NCBI GenBank assembly: GCA_045837725.1
Contig: JBEWZL010000260.1
Coordinates: 186,001-250,000, forward strand
Reading direction: 5' to 3'
DNA: 64,000 bases
DNA from: Vermamoeba vermiformis
Lineage: Eukaryota > Tubulinea > Echinamoebida
This document shows positions 21,698 to 37,502 of this stretch, piece after piece (the first letter of the stretch is position 1; each line of letters begins with the position of its first letter). Both the position numbers and the translations under genes were made by a program. Below the pieces are notes generated by a model. The model had not been told where the DNA came from. It did no database searches and saw nothing but the letters and a program-made list of their open reading frames with translations.

Positions 21698-23717
21698 TTA
21701 TAATACAGTAGTGCTGCTATCGCGAGTATTAACATCAGAAAGCTTCGTCTCATCCGTAGACTTCTTCGAGCTCGTAGATTTGGTGGCAGCAACATCGAAC
21801 AACAATAGTCTCATTAACGAGTCTAATGTCACGATGAAGAACAAGAAAGCTGTCGTTATCACTTGTGGCACTGGGTACCGATTGACGGATGGGAAGACGA
21901 AAGCGATGGCCACGATAATGAGACAAAAGCGAACTACGGCGTTCAAAATCATCTTGGTATTAATCTAAAGCATAATATTAATTATTTGGTCTTAGAAAAT
22001 TAAAGTAGCGTAAAATGTCTTAATTTTGATCAAATCAGATCTGATAATGCAAAAAATTGCATACCCTTGAGAGCCTGCGGAACTTTCCACTGTCACCACG
22101 AACTTCTTTTGACATTTGCATTCGCTTCATGACACGAACTAGCGTTACGATGTAGAATATCAAGAACGCCACTGTTATCAGCAAGTAGATAACAGTCATC
22201 GGAGTCGTGGTTCCGAAGTCCAAGTAAAATCCAAGCAAACTCAGTGTTAGGTCCATAGCGATGAGCAAAAGCATAATCACAAAGAACGGGATCTTTAGTT
22301 TGTCCAAGAACGGATAAATTACTATTGACGAGTCCGTCACAACTTCGTGCCTAACAAGATTCGAGATCAGATCCGCAAAAAAAGCGCAGTAAACTAACAT
22401 ATTATGATATCCGTATGAAATACTTACCAATAGAACGTGATCAAAACGAAGGTTGCAGTAGCGTAAGGAAGACTAACCGTGTCTAAGAAACTGTTCGCAG
22501 CAGCTGTGTACGTGAAGTTGCAGCCCATCGGATCCACCGCTAAATAAACGACTCGCCCTAGAACTTCTGTGAATATCTATAGCCGATACTAACTACGTGT
22601 TGGTACACTTACAAAGGTTTGAGATGATCTCTAAGGCCAAGCAGACTTGCGGAACATTGAAGTGAGAGCCTTGTCGTCGCACAAACAAAATGAGCTTGCA
22701 AAGCGCGTAGATTGCAAGCGACAACGCAAAACCACCCAAAAATACTCTGAATACTACGAGCACTGCAATTGAAATAATCGCAGCGGTCCAAGGATTTCCT
22801 AATTGGGAAAATTAGAAAAATTTTTAATTTTCGGCGTTTCAGTTTCTGAAATCTAAAATCATATTTTGAATCAATCAAACGATTGAATATACCTTCAGAA
22901 GTAAGTTGCACCAGAACTTGACCGCCTGCTAGCAGATCCGTATGAATGTTTTGAAATTCGTTGGAGTTGATTTCCGCGACAGGTATCGTGATCTTGGTCA
23001 TATCCTCGCCATTCCAAGTGCAGAAATCTTGACCGGGAACAACTATAAAAGGTACGCGTAAGACGGCGTAAAACAGATGACACGTGTCATAGTATTTGAC
23101 ATGTTAATTAAATTAGGTAATCTTCAATCGCTACTGCTCGATTAAAAGGATTATATGACCAATAGTATGACTTAAAGACTATAATATTATTAATACATCG
23201 CATATTTAAGGCTTTTGAACGAACGTAGTAGCTTTTTTCAGTGAAGATTGGTATTGTAAAGATTGCGGCACGGGTAGAATAAGATTCGCTTATGACACTA
23301 TGACATATAATAAATACTTACCGTAGTCTGCGCCTTGAATCACGCCAATAGCGCCTCGGTCAATAAATGACAATACGCGTTGCCAAAACTGACTTTTAGA
23401 GCCTTCTGTCATATAGATAATCTTGCCATTCATATCGCTTGATGTTTCGTCGACTAAAATTCCAGTAATTGGAGAAAATACGGAATTAAAGTCATCGCCT
23501 ACGAAATTGTAAAACGGTTAGATCCATTAAATTTAATTAATTAAGCTTAATGCTCTAATATAATGTCATTGAATACATTACCTTTCTTATAGAACTGAGC
23601 GCTCACAAATTCAGTGCCATTGTTGTTTCCAGACAGAATCGTTAATCGAGCAGATCCAACGTTGAACAAGCACGTAAGAGCTAATAGGCATAATAATATT
23701 GCACTTGTGGTCTTCAT
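21698..23717 (-). CDS. PA-like domain plus seven-helix membrane protein (paralogue A)
   Basis: Exons 23717-23582, 23498-23322, 23042-22893, 22798-22613, 22539-22428, 22350-22065 and 21964-21698; 437 residues. A signal peptide (MKTTSAILLCLLALTCLFNV) is followed by about 165 lumenal residues resembling a protease-associated (PA) fold: FIDRGAIGVIQG and ITIPVAEINSNEFQNIHTDL. Seven hydrophobic helices follow, starting AAIISIAVLVVFRVFLGG and ending ITTAFLFFIVTLDSLMRLLL, with a short Ser/Thr-rich cytoplasmic tail. The topology is that of a G-protein-coupled-type receptor, though no class motif is recognised. A homologue with the same order lies at 42098-44082. Ligand and coupling unknown. Confidence 0.78.
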
Positions 23718-24393
23718 CTTAAATTAAGAACTACACGAGTGTTGCTCTCGTGCACAAATTATATTCATTGTTTGGGACATTCAGTCCGCATGAGTTATTG
23801 TGCTAGAACACAAAATCTCTCAGCACGCGTGCCCAGTAAACAAAAATAGATCTACAATGAAGTGCGAGATACATATGCACTCCATTACGTATATAGGAAT
23901 ATAAGCAAGAAAACGCAGGTTTGGTCGTGCGATCTGCGTCGAATTGGATGAGAAAAATATTTTACAGAAATACAAGAATATTAACGCCCGAACTTTGGTA
24001 GGATGATATTTAATATCGTTAAATACTGTTTGATTTGGCATTGTTAATTAAGACAAGACAAAAATACAATTTTAATTCAGTATCAAAAGACATTTTGAAC
24101 TGTTATTCATTTCGCGTGTAACAATTATATGTTAATTAATTTTAGAATTTAATACAGATTAGATGGTCACAGTTGAGGTATTGAAGAAAACAGAATCACC
24201 AGATTTTGGAAGAAAAAAAGTAACCGTTACGCAACATCAGGCATAGATTACCTTAATTCAATAGTGACTCCTTTTATATTCGTATATAGGTAAGGCCAAT
24301 GCGAAAAGTTCTCGCGTTACACGTATGTGGCCAACCAAGCACAAAATAAAAATTAATTTTGCTTTCTCGGCAGGTTCAGTTCAATTTAACGCG
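23718..24393. other. Divergent promoter region
   Basis: Lies between the PA seven-helix gene and the lectin gene, both pointing outward. AT-rich, without a coding frame I can support; the frame at 23820-24041 has no start context or family character. Confidence 0.45.
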
Positions 24394-26501
24394 ATGATGA
24401 AGCACCTCATATTCGTTATATTTTGTTTGACCATCGCTCAACTAGTAGCCGCTGATTTCAGCTTCGTGGCGAATACAAACTTCTACGCTACGGATTTCGC
24501 AGCGCTAGGCTCCAGTAATGTAAATTCATCGGGCCTTAAAATCACCGAACAAGGTGATCCTACGGGCGGTGTAATATTATACAACCAAAAGCTTCCACTG
24601 GCCAACGGATTTACAACAACTTTTATTTTGGATGTTACGAACTGCGACAGTAATTATGGAGGCGCCGATGGGTAATTATTATTATAACTTTACTGCTATA
24701 TATTTATTGATTCGTATTAGCTTTACCTTTGCAATGTTTCCCGAGATTCCACCTCGAACCTCTTACTTCTCTGGTGGCAGCGGCCTCGCAATTACTACGC
24801 TAAAAAATTATGCAGCTATAACTTTTGTATTAGCAAGTGATAACATTGGAATTTGCGCCATGTAAGTACCTCCGATCCAACGCCGTTTCTTTTTTACTTT
24901 GCTAAAACTCGTTTAAAAAAATTATAGGAATTCATCTACTGACTTAGGAGGCAACGCCGTATCAGTTATTGATAATACAGTCCTCTGCGAATTTAACAAT
25001 ACACTTACAAACGTATTGAAAAACCTTCGGTGCTCCGGACCTCATACTATCAACATTAAGTTCACCGTACCTGATCAATGGGAGGTAAGCGTCATATATA
25101 TGAAGGAGTGAACATTTAATTTGCCTAATTTATATAATTTTCAGTCTTTTAACCGCCAATTTAATTTACAGTGTAACCGAACCTTTAATTAATTGAACAA
25201 GCCGTTTTCTGCTTAGGCTAGAATTCTGTATTAACAGTTGTAAATTAATATTAATGTTTCTTAGGTTACGATCGATAATTTTGTAACGTATTACTTTACG
25301 CGAAACACGACCGAGATCTTGGATTGGAACTACCAAGCATATGTAGGTTTCACAGGCGCTGTTTCTCAAGGTTATATGAACCAATATATCACTTCTTGGT
25401 CGCTGAATCTCACACCGGGTAAGACAACGTCACATCCGAAACATTTTATTTTGGATCTCGGCATCATATGAAAATTATGTAATAATAATACTTTTGTAGG
25501 ATGCCTTGGAGTATGTGATCCTATTGCTACATGCAATGTAGGCCAAACAGTTTCTTGTACATGCCCGCAAGGGTACGAAGGCAATGGTACAGTTTGCTTA
25601 CCCGGTACGTGCCTTAGCAAGCACAATAGGGAGCACTAATTAATATGTCATTTTAGTTAACCCCCCGGGTGCTCAAGTCATCCCAATTCTTGAGTGCTTT
25701 GAAGACTTGGGCTCTGGATCTTATCGCGCACACTTCGGCTACCAAAACACCCAAACTGACGCCGTGGTCATCCCAGAAGGCGCAGATAATCAATTGGTAG
25801 GCCGTTCTGCGACCAATTTGTCGAGTTCTTTTGCCCCTGGTAGATCTCGTAAGTTAAATTTACAAAAACTCGAATTTTTTTGATGAGCTGTTTTGGATGT
25901 GCCGCCAGATCAGATCTGACTTCATTTTTTTTTGTTAGCCTATTATCCACTCAGTGCGTTCAAGTATGAATTTAACGACACCAACACTGTCACGTGGCAT
26001 TTGACGGATTACGAGGTGACATTGGACGTTGCTGACAAAACGAAGTTGTGTCCCGTAGACTTGAAAGTTAAAATGTTCATTTACGTCACAATTCCCCTGC
26101 TGCCAGAACCAATCATTCGTTATCTATCGGAAGAAATTCAAGTGTCATTTGGACGCATCACACTTTTCAATCTCTCGTACGTTGATACCCTGAGCAAGAA
26201 ACGAGATCTCCCCATTGCGGATCTGGAGCTCGAGATTGCAAACACCAATTCGACTACAGAAGGCGAGCCTAGTGCTGCTGAAACAGTTTCGAACTTGGTC
26301 GATGTTTCTAAGAACACTACGAGAATGAACGAGATTGTCAATACGGATCAGTATACTACCACGAATGACTTTATCAGCACGAAAACAGTGCCGACAGGTG
26401 TTGAAACTGCTGGTCAACAAGTGGTGCCGCCAATAGCCCCTCCTGGTAGTACTACTGTGCCGTCCGCACAAAACACACCGACGGACAAAATACTCCGGTA
26501 A
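24394..26501 (+). CDS. Secreted lectin-like/EGF surface protein
   Basis: Exons 24394-24671, 24721-24861, 24928-25084, 25265-25418, 25500-25604, 25657-25848 and 25939-26501; 529 residues as written. A signal peptide (MKHLIFVIFCLTIAQLVAA) precedes a beta-sandwich of about 215 residues with GGVILYN, GADGFTFAMF and ITSWSL, the pattern of L-type (legume-like) lectins. An EGF-like module follows (CLGVCDPIATCNVGQTVSCTC). Next is a domain with ECFEDLGSGSYRAHFGYQN and VTWHLTDYEVTLD, and a Ser/Thr-rich stalk. The frame stops at DKILR. In the frame one base away the sequence continues to a hydrophobic GPI-type end at 26579. Probably a cell-surface carbohydrate-binding protein. Confidence 0.72.
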
Positions 26502-26813
26502 AACCTTCTAGTGACGCAACAATGCAGCTGTTCAACTGCTTCATTATACTCGCGAGTGTGGTGCTTGTTATTATGTAATATATTTAATCGATTAAAACTT
26601 AATCTTACAAAACAAATTCGCAACACGAACAAGAGAATCTCGCTCACTAATTCTTAAGTTTGCGTTGTGTGCGTGTTTGGCTCTTGTTTTGATGTGAGTA
26701 GACGCATGTAATCAAAGATCTTTGCCTAGATTGCTCTAGATTTTTGTTGGCCTGATCCTCGTTTTTAATTTTGGCGCCCAAATCATTTTTTTGGAGCGCT
26801 GCTGGTAGAAGCA
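26502..26813. other. Spacer with possible extended 3' coding end
   Basis: Bases 26502-26579 can encode a GPI-type tail in another frame of the lectin gene (see findings). The rest is the 5' region of the kinase gene. Nothing else seen. Confidence 0.4.
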
Positions 26814-29337
26814 ATGGAAGGTAATATAAACAGTAGATATTTTCTTTACCACTAATTATTATGCAGATAAGGCAAATAAAAAGGAAAAGACAAAGAAGAA
26901 AAACAAGGCGCCATCTAAAAACAAAAAGAATAGTAAAGTGTCTCAAAATAAAATAATAATTATTAGTAGTAATAATAAGTTCTATTAGAAGCCCAGGCAG
27001 AGAAAGAGCCTATTTTTCTTGAAACGAAAGGTACAGAATAAATTAAAGTTAATTCTAGGACTAACAATTTGTTGAAGGAGTCGATGCCAATACACCAGTG
27101 TATACTCCTCAAAAAAAACAAAATATTACTTCTATTTTCGAAACAAGTGATGGTCTCACATCTGGGGTAAGTACCCAACCGGGCAACTCTCTGGCTAACT
27201 TATATTTTAGTCGTCGTTCCAACCTACATCCTCTGGTGCCACTACGGAGACTTCTGCATTCGATTTAACGGATTATAATGTCGCTTTTTCCCCGGATCTT
27301 GAGCAGCTGAATCCTGCGGTTGTCGATTTGATCCGGCCGTTAGATGCAGCATCTCGCCTAAGTACTGAAGCGTCATTCCAACTAAGTCGCCTGAGGAATA
27401 GCATTAGGTTCCAGAATGAAAAGCGAGGCAATTCATTGACGTGGATCGAGCATCCATTGTACTTGGACGAAGAAGTAATGGAAAACGTGAAAAGAAAATT
27501 ATTAAGAACATTCGATGAAGAGAGTATTGATAACTTAGAGGGCATTCAGCATGCTTTATCCGTGGAAGGTGCTGACGAGAACGATTACAGCGAAGATTTT
27601 GCGTACTGGTTCTTCGTTCACTTGCACAAGATTACCAAATATGGCAAAATAACAGAGGATAGCGAATGGACGAAGTTGATTAACTGTATCGCCCTCACCA
27701 CCAACTTTTACGTCGACTTTTTTTGCCCAAAGCTGTTCCAGATTTGCTTTGACTCCGATTATGGCGTATTTTGCGCACCAAACTTTGTCGTTCAAAGACG
27801 ACCAGATTTTGCAATGGTAGTTACCGTTGGTACCATCATTAACAAACCAAAGCGGTTGATTGCGTGCATTGGAGAAGCTGCAAAAGAAGGGTTTGAGGGC
27901 AAAATCCACAAAGACCGAGAGAAGCTAATCAAGTGTATGCGCGTGTGCATTGACGACCAGCTCAATCACGTGCCATTAAAAAAGTGTCGCGTCATCGGTA
28001 TCCTTCATGGTATGACTTTCATCGCAACCACTATCACAGTTGCTAATTACCTTGTAGGCGAGACACAGGTCAAGATCTACGAAATGAAACCAGTGTTGAC
28101 TACGAAGTCAAAGATACTCATTTACGATGTTTATCCTCTACACGATGGCTTGTTAGACTTGGGCACCGTGCAAGGTCTATCAATGTTCTATGGGGCATTG
28201 CAACGAGTTGAAACTCTTGTCAAACAGTTGAAAGACAATTTTCAGGACAAGCAAAGCAACAACAAGTTTGCCAAGCCACCGCAAGATCCATACATCGATC
28301 GGTCTTTCTCAGAGCATCGCACGGAGCCTCAAGACAAAAGAAGTGGCGGCAAAAAAGACAACAACAATAACAGAACAGACAATAATAACACAAATGACGA
28401 TAAGGCCGAAGACTCCGAGCCCCCACAAGACCTTGAAGAGAAGCTTCAATTAATGTTGAACGGCGCATTGACTGACATCACTTCTGGAGCTATCAGCGAG
28501 GTGCGAGTAGGCAAATTGATGGTCGATGGTCGAGTGCGTGAAGTTGCGTTGTTGCAGAAGATGAACAATTCCCTCGAATTGGAATTTCTTCGAAAATTTG
28601 ACCACCCGAACATAGTTAAAATGTTCAGCTGCTATTCCGAACCATACGACGGTAATTAATTACTTGTATAATAGTGAGAGTGTTCGTATTAGCTAACAGC
28701 CGTATAGGTTACACTGCCTACATTATTGCGCTCGAGAAGCTCGAATTCATGAAACGCACTCCGCGTACTCTTCGTGCACTTCAAATTGCTAGAGATGTTT
28801 GTGCTGGTCTGGTTTACTTACACTCGTTGAATATTATGCATCGCGACATCAATCCAAGGAATATTATGCAAGACGACACAGGCAGAGTCAAAATTATCGA
28901 TTTTAATTTGGCCGTGGAACTGAAGCCAGGAACACGCTGCTTTGAAGCAGAGGTTGGAACAGGTGGTTTCATAGCACCGGAAGTTGATCGTATGACTTCA
29001 TATGGATATGATTGCAAGGCTGATGTTTACAGCTTGGGACAGACAATACGATTGTTGTACATGAGACAGGTACGTCGTTGTTACTCCTTCAACATAATAA
29101 TATTATTAATTTAACTAGGAGAAGGATTATCCACCTTCAATACGCAAGTTAATTGACAAGTGCTCGTTGCATATGTTCCATCGTCCTTCTGCTAAACAAC
29201 TTCTCGAGTACATCAACAGCGCTATTGACGGATGCAACAACCGCAAAAGTGAGAGGCAAAAGAATAATACCGTTGCCGCACATACTCTATTGCAAGCTGA
29301 CAAAGAAAACTCAAATCCGAACTTAATAGTGGCATGA
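26814..29337 (+). CDS. Atypical protein kinase with large N-terminal domain, possibly nuclease-like (CR/Crinkler-type layout)
   Basis: Exons 26814-26820, 26867-26932, 26989-27030, 27078-27166, 27211-28651, 28708-29069 and 29119-29337; 741 residues. The Lys-rich N-terminus (EDKANKKEKTKKKNKAPSKN) could be a nuclear signal. Residues about 95-400 form an unassigned domain with NFVVQRRPDFAMVV and IACIGEAAKEG, loosely recalling the RPDF...E.K pattern of PD-(D/E)XK nuclease folds paired with kinases in Crinkler effectors. A Gln/Asn/Asp linker leads to a kinase domain with FDHPNIVKMFSCY, HRDINPRN and IIDFNLAVEL. The metal motif is DFN instead of DFG, the glycine loop is not evident, and the ATP lysine would be in VALLQK. 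Activity is uncertain; the nuclease idea is weak. Confidence 0.65.
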
Positions 29338-29643
29338 TATCTCATTAATGTTAATAGTGTAAATTTTGTTTTATAAATGTATCAATATTGATAATCCCGT
29401 TCATTAATGTAGTGTTTTTCGACGTTTCGACCAAGTCCAAAACAGTCTCAGCGGCACTTGGTTCACTTTGCGTGGTCGAATTTACTGCCGCTACGTCGAG
29501 TTCTAGATCGTGTAGCCAACGAGGAATTAAAATTCACGCGCCACGATTTAATTGGTAAGAGAACTGCAACTTTTTTGTTTGGCTAACAAAGCAAGAACTA
29601 GCACTCGAACACTCACAGACTAAACCTGTACTATTTTGGTGCG
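29338..29643. other. Spacer before the F-box gene
   Basis: Short 3' UTR and 5' region; no feature beyond AT-rich sequence is seen. Confidence 0.4.
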
Positions 29644-31457
29644 AATGGTAAGTATTTTTCTCGATCTAGGCAACTTGGATAATTTTAAATCGGCTCAAAA
29701 AAATAATAATAATTATTTTTTACCATTAAATACTAACTGCAATCAAATATAACGTTTATGATGTCCACCAATTTTTTTGAATTTAAACTACTAATAAATT
29801 AAATATTCGTTTGACCGTAGACAGCCAATTAATATAATACTGTATTATTTTAGGATATTCCGAATGATGTTAAGAAGCTAATTATTCGACACTTGGATGA
29901 CAAAAGTCGTCGGCATCTGCGTGTAACAAATACAGCGTGGTTCAATCTGGTTCATTATGACCAATTTAAAGTCTACTTTGCAACGCCATTGACTCTTACC
30001 CAGCAATTATTGACCGCTTGAGCCAATATCAGTGGCAGATCGGCTTAACTTTTTTAAAGACGATCAACCTCACATCCAAGCACGTTAAAGAGCATCTTTT
30101 CAAACTCACGCAATTAACTTCGTTTGCATGTCACAATAACCTTATGGCTCCTAACGATAGTACAAAATGGTTGGATCTAACGATATTAACGAACTTGCAG
30201 CATGTTAGTTTTGAATCAAAACCGATACCAGAGGATCTGATCTACTATTACTCGAATTTAACTAGTATATCAGGAGCTCAAATAATCAATGTAAAGAATA
30301 CGAGAGAGAACTTATTCTCTTAATGCACAAAGATGGAACACTTAGCATTATCAGCACTAATCCCGCCAGAAACGAATCCACCAAAGATCGATCATTTGCA
30401 TCGACTAACATATTTATACGTCAATACGTCATCGTTAGTACTAGATGTGACAAAAATGACGAACTTGCGATATTTAGGTGCACCTTTTGTCCCTGGAGCT
30501 AATATTGGCAACCTTACAACGTTGGAGGCGTTAGTCGTAGGAAAAAAGGTTGTCGGAGATATTTCCGCGAACAAAAATTTGACCCATCTCTCGCTGGAAC
30601 TGCCACACAATGCACAGCACACAACCGTCCTCAAATCTCTCACGTCCCTGAAGATGTTGACATTAGAATTGATTAGTATATTCAATGCAAATATTAACGT
30701 CGATAATAATCAAGTGTTATTATCGATTCCGCAAAGTGTTACGTACTTGTCCGTGGAAGTGGCCGGAGATTTCAATATCAAGAATATTAGTCACTTGACC
30801 AATTTAAGGACATTAGAACTGGTCTCGCAAAACGAATTACAATACGAAGTGACAGCTGAAGACTTCAAACCCTTCTCGCACTTGACGCATCTGTCAGCTG
30901 GCGAACAATTCGCCGCGGTCAAATATCTCCCAGAACTGAGATATTTTTCAACGTGGGATTATTTTTCACTGAACGACGGCAGTACTATGGACGAATTTGA
31001 TCCAACTCTAGTTCCAAAATTAGAAGTCCTGTCATTTTCCAAGTCTATACCTGCTCGAGTTTTCAATAGATTAACAGCACTTCGTTCACTGAAAACACTA
31101 ATGATCTACGAAGAACCACACGAAGAGTTTGATTACAACGTGTTGACTTACATGGACTTGGAGGCTCTCCACATGAGTCCCGCCAAAATGACTAGAGCGG
31201 GTTGGCTTGCGTTGCAAAAACTCACTAAGCTAAATACATTGGCTATATCAACGAAGGAAGTTACAGAGGACTTGACACTTTTGACAAGTTTGACACGACT
31301 CACGCGACTCTTTGTTGGAAATGCGAAGCTCGAGCATTATTTGCCGTTCACTTTCCTTCAACTATTGTCATGCCACCCTCGCCTTACTATCTCGCGGCAA
31401 CTTTTGGACCAGAACTTTCCTTATTTGGCCTGCCATAACTTCTCGGTAGAGAACTAA
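29644..31457 (+). CDS. F-box/leucine-rich-repeat protein, one frame break
   Basis: ATG at 29644-29646 is followed at once by a GTAAGT donor and the exon at 29854. Its start DIPNDVKKLIIRHLDDKSRR fits an F-box, with W about 30 residues on. From about 30000 to 31457 the protein is a run of irregular leucine-rich repeats (LTHLSLEL, LTNLRTLELVS, LTRLFVG). An apparent stop at 30321 lies inside a plausible 42-base intron (30291-30332) that keeps the frame. The F-box frame and the repeat frame do not join near 29970-29985: one base is missing, perhaps from the TTT run. Intact, it would be a substrate receptor of an SCF ubiquitin ligase. Either a sequence error or an early pseudogene. Confidence 0.6.
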
Positions 31458-31717
31458 CAAAGATAGTTGATCCATTGTAAGTAAAATTATCTTTTGAGAA
31501 CTATAATATACCTGCGAAAACCCTTCCAATTAATCAATATGTAACACATACGGGAGTTCCAGAGCCACCAAGCGGCAGAAAAAAATTATCGGAAATTTCG
31601 GACGGTCAATTTGACGTGGATCTGCCAGAAAACCATCGTTTTAATTTACATAGAAAATAGCACGATTTTAGCCATTACAAATTCAATCTTCACGACAACA
31701 CGACCACGCATTAAACA

Positions 31718-34247
31718 ATGTCAGCAACGTGCGCCGAATCCAACCTCAATCTGGCCATTGTTGGTAATTGTACCTTCAGTGCCTTAATTGATCGCTCCGC
31801 AACGGTTGTATGGAGGTAAGTTATTAATTAATATGACTCTAATGACCCTCTTTGCTTACCATACCATTATTTTAGTTGCATGCCTCGCTTTGATGGCGAT
31901 CCCGTTTTTTGCTCTTTGGTCAGAAAGAACCGAGACTTGGGCTACTGGGCCATTGAGATGGATAAACTCGATAGTGCCAGAACTCAGTAAGGATTAATAT
32001 AATCTTTAATTTAGTAGTAGTTTAAGTCAAAAATATCAGCTGAAAAACTTTGCAATGCTAGATCGCGTCTTAATTCCGACTTTAATACTCTTAATCCTCC
32101 TCTAAATATATTGTATTATTTGGTGTTAATTTGCGTATTATTTAGGCAAAGCTACATGCCCAACACCGCCATCTTGGTGACTAAAATGAGCGACTACCAC
32201 GGAAATTCAATGGAAGTGATCGATTTCTGCCCTCGCTACTCCGCTTACAATCGTGTGTATAGGTATGTTCTAATTTTCTAATTTAAAAGGAGTTTTACTA
32301 AGATATTGCAGACCAAACACTTTGGTGAGGATCGTTCGCCCCATCCATGGAGCGCCCCGTTTGAGAATCAAATTGTCGCCTACATTTGGGTAAGTTATGC
32401 TTTTTACGAGCATCTTGATGCTAGAAACTTGGCCCAGTTTAGCGCTAATTATTGGGATTAAAAGAAACCGATCGAATTTTCTTCCTTTATTTTTCGACTA
32501 ATTAATCCTTAAAATTGTATTAAATCGCCTAATAGATCCTTCTATATAATATTGAGTCCTAGTTTAATACTATTTTTAGATACGGCTGGGGTACTCCTGA
32601 AAGAACTCGAGGTAGCAATCACATCCGCTACATTTTGTCCAACGGTGCTATCCGTTTGACTACCAGCGCGCCCATCTCTTACATTATGAACGAGGTAATA
32701 TTAAAAATTAATTACATAGCTCAATGAATTTGATCTGAAAAAATATTCATTACCAGTACGCGACAAGATCTCGCTTTTTTTAAACTTTACTAATAATTAA
32801 TCGCTAGATTTTGTTCAACCTGGACGAGACTATGTACTTAGTATTGATGCCTGACGAGTCTTTGACCGACTCTGCGGCTGATTACTGCAACACTACCTTG
32901 GAGAAGACTAGGCGCGATTGGCAAGAGTGGGTTGCTACGCTTTCGGTGCCTATTGAGTACCAGCAGGTCGTCATTCGTGCCGCCATTACCCTCAAGCTAT
33001 CCAGCTACGAAGAGACTGGCGCAATTGTCGCATCCATGACCACATCCATTCCAAGATCTCCGAACTTCATTACGCCAAACGACTACCGCTACTGTTTCGT
33101 GCGCGACGCCGGTGCTGTAGTCCGAGCGCTCAATTCCGTCGGAATTACGAAGACTATGGAGGACTACTTGCGATTTATTTCAAATGCAATTTCTGGATTT
33201 GACGAGGATGGTAAAGAAAACTGGTTGCAACCTGGTAAGCATACAAAATACTATTTTTATCTCGATTTGGTCCTAATTGCCATTTTTAGTCTACGGTATC
33301 GGATCTGAAAGTCGTCTGCATCCTAAACCGATCAGCCGCTTGGCTGGTTACCGCGGATTTGGTCCTGTGGTGGTCGGTACTAAAGACTATCAACGCAAGC
33401 AGAATGATATCTACGGCACGGTCATTCTGAGCTTGACTCAAGTTTTCTTCGACGAACGTTTGGATGTCCGACTCGATCAGCGCAACCAGTAAGCAAAATC
33501 TTAAAAGATGCTCAAAAAAATAATGCTAACGATATATACTCAGTTTGTTCCATTTGATGGAGAAGGTTGGCGAGATCGCAAAACAAGTCTACAAGCTACC
33601 AGACGATCGAGAAAACAACACTGCCGTTCACACTTACAGCGCCGTCATGTGCTGGGCTGGCTGCGACCGTTTGAGCAAGATCTCTAAGCGACTTGCCAAA
33701 GAGGATCGCTTTGAGTACTGGAGCGGAGCTGCATCCGAGATCAAGGACTGGATCATCCACAACTGCTACAACAGTGAACTCAACAGCTTCGTTAGCGAAC
33801 AAGACGGCAAGACTGTCAGCACTTACTTGCTCTTGTTGCCTATCTTCGGCCTGATCAACGCTAATGACCCGAAGTTCATGGGTACCTTGGCACTGATCGA
33901 ACAACGACTGAAGAAAGGAGATTACTTGCTTCGCGTTGAAAATGACGACGCCTCGGCATTCTCACTCGGTTACGTGTTCTGGTACATCTCTGTTTTGCAA
34001 CGTGTCAGTCGAAACAAAGAAGCACGTGACTTGTTCGAGAGAATTTTGAAGCGTGCTAACCACACTGGCTTAGTCAGCGAAACTATTTGTGCGGCTGACG
34101 GATCCATGTGGGGCAACTTCCCTCATGTAAGTTACTTGCGGACCATGTATTACAAACGAAAATTAACTTGTTTTCCAGACCGCATCCACTGCTGGCATCA
34201 TCGAATGCGCGATGTTACTTAGCGAACCTTGGAGCTCCGTTATCTAA
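31718..34247 (+). CDS. GH15 family glycoside hydrolase (glucoamylase/trehalase-like)
   Basis: Exons 31718-31815, 31876-31986, 32146-32262, 32312-32389, 32580-32694, 32808-33234, 33290-33488, 33544-34126 and 34179-34247; 598 residues. The N-terminal beta domain has NCTFSALIDRSATVVWSCMP with RFDGDPVFC. The alpha/alpha barrel has FITPNDYRYCFVRDAGAVVRA, VYGIGSESRLHPK, LAGYRGFGPVVVGT, VHTYSAVMCWAGCDRL and GLVSETICAADGSMWGNFPH, whose Glu should be the catalytic base. In family members the general acid lies in a GIWEFR-like motif just before VHT.S; here that stretch reads LPDDRENNTA and the Trp-Glu pair is missing. No signal peptide, so probably cytosolic. Likely substrate trehalose or a glucan. Confidence 0.85.
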
Positions 34248-34379
34248 ACAATTACACGCACTACCAGAGTTTTACCACATTTAAAAGCAAGATACAAAAG
34301 CAATAAAAAACATTTAAAATGCAATTGACTTGTTTATTTGATTTGAATCTAGTAGCGATGGGCGTACTCGAAAGAGCTT

Positions 34380-37289
<2,910 letters not shown>

Positions 37290-37502
37290 TGCTTGTAATG
37301 TTGTCACGTAAAATAATTATCTAAGCGATAAAACCACGTTTATGTTTTGAAATAAATCCTAATCTCACGTAATTTCCGCGACTTTTTAGTTTGCGAACTG
37401 AAATTTCAATTGATTTTTTAACGCTTGCTAAGTTGGGTAGCGAAAGTCGATCTTTATGTACGTAGCTATATAAAACAAATAAATAGAACCTATTCACAAT
37501 CT

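Noticed and set aside
21693-21968. Plus-strand gene of 91 codons
   Set aside because: It lies exactly opposite the last exon of the seven-helix gene, whose frame is supported by splicing and helices.
30321-30323. Stop codon breaking the LRR gene
   Set aside because: It falls inside a 42-base in-frame intron (30291-30332) with GTAAAG, TTAAT and AAG ends.
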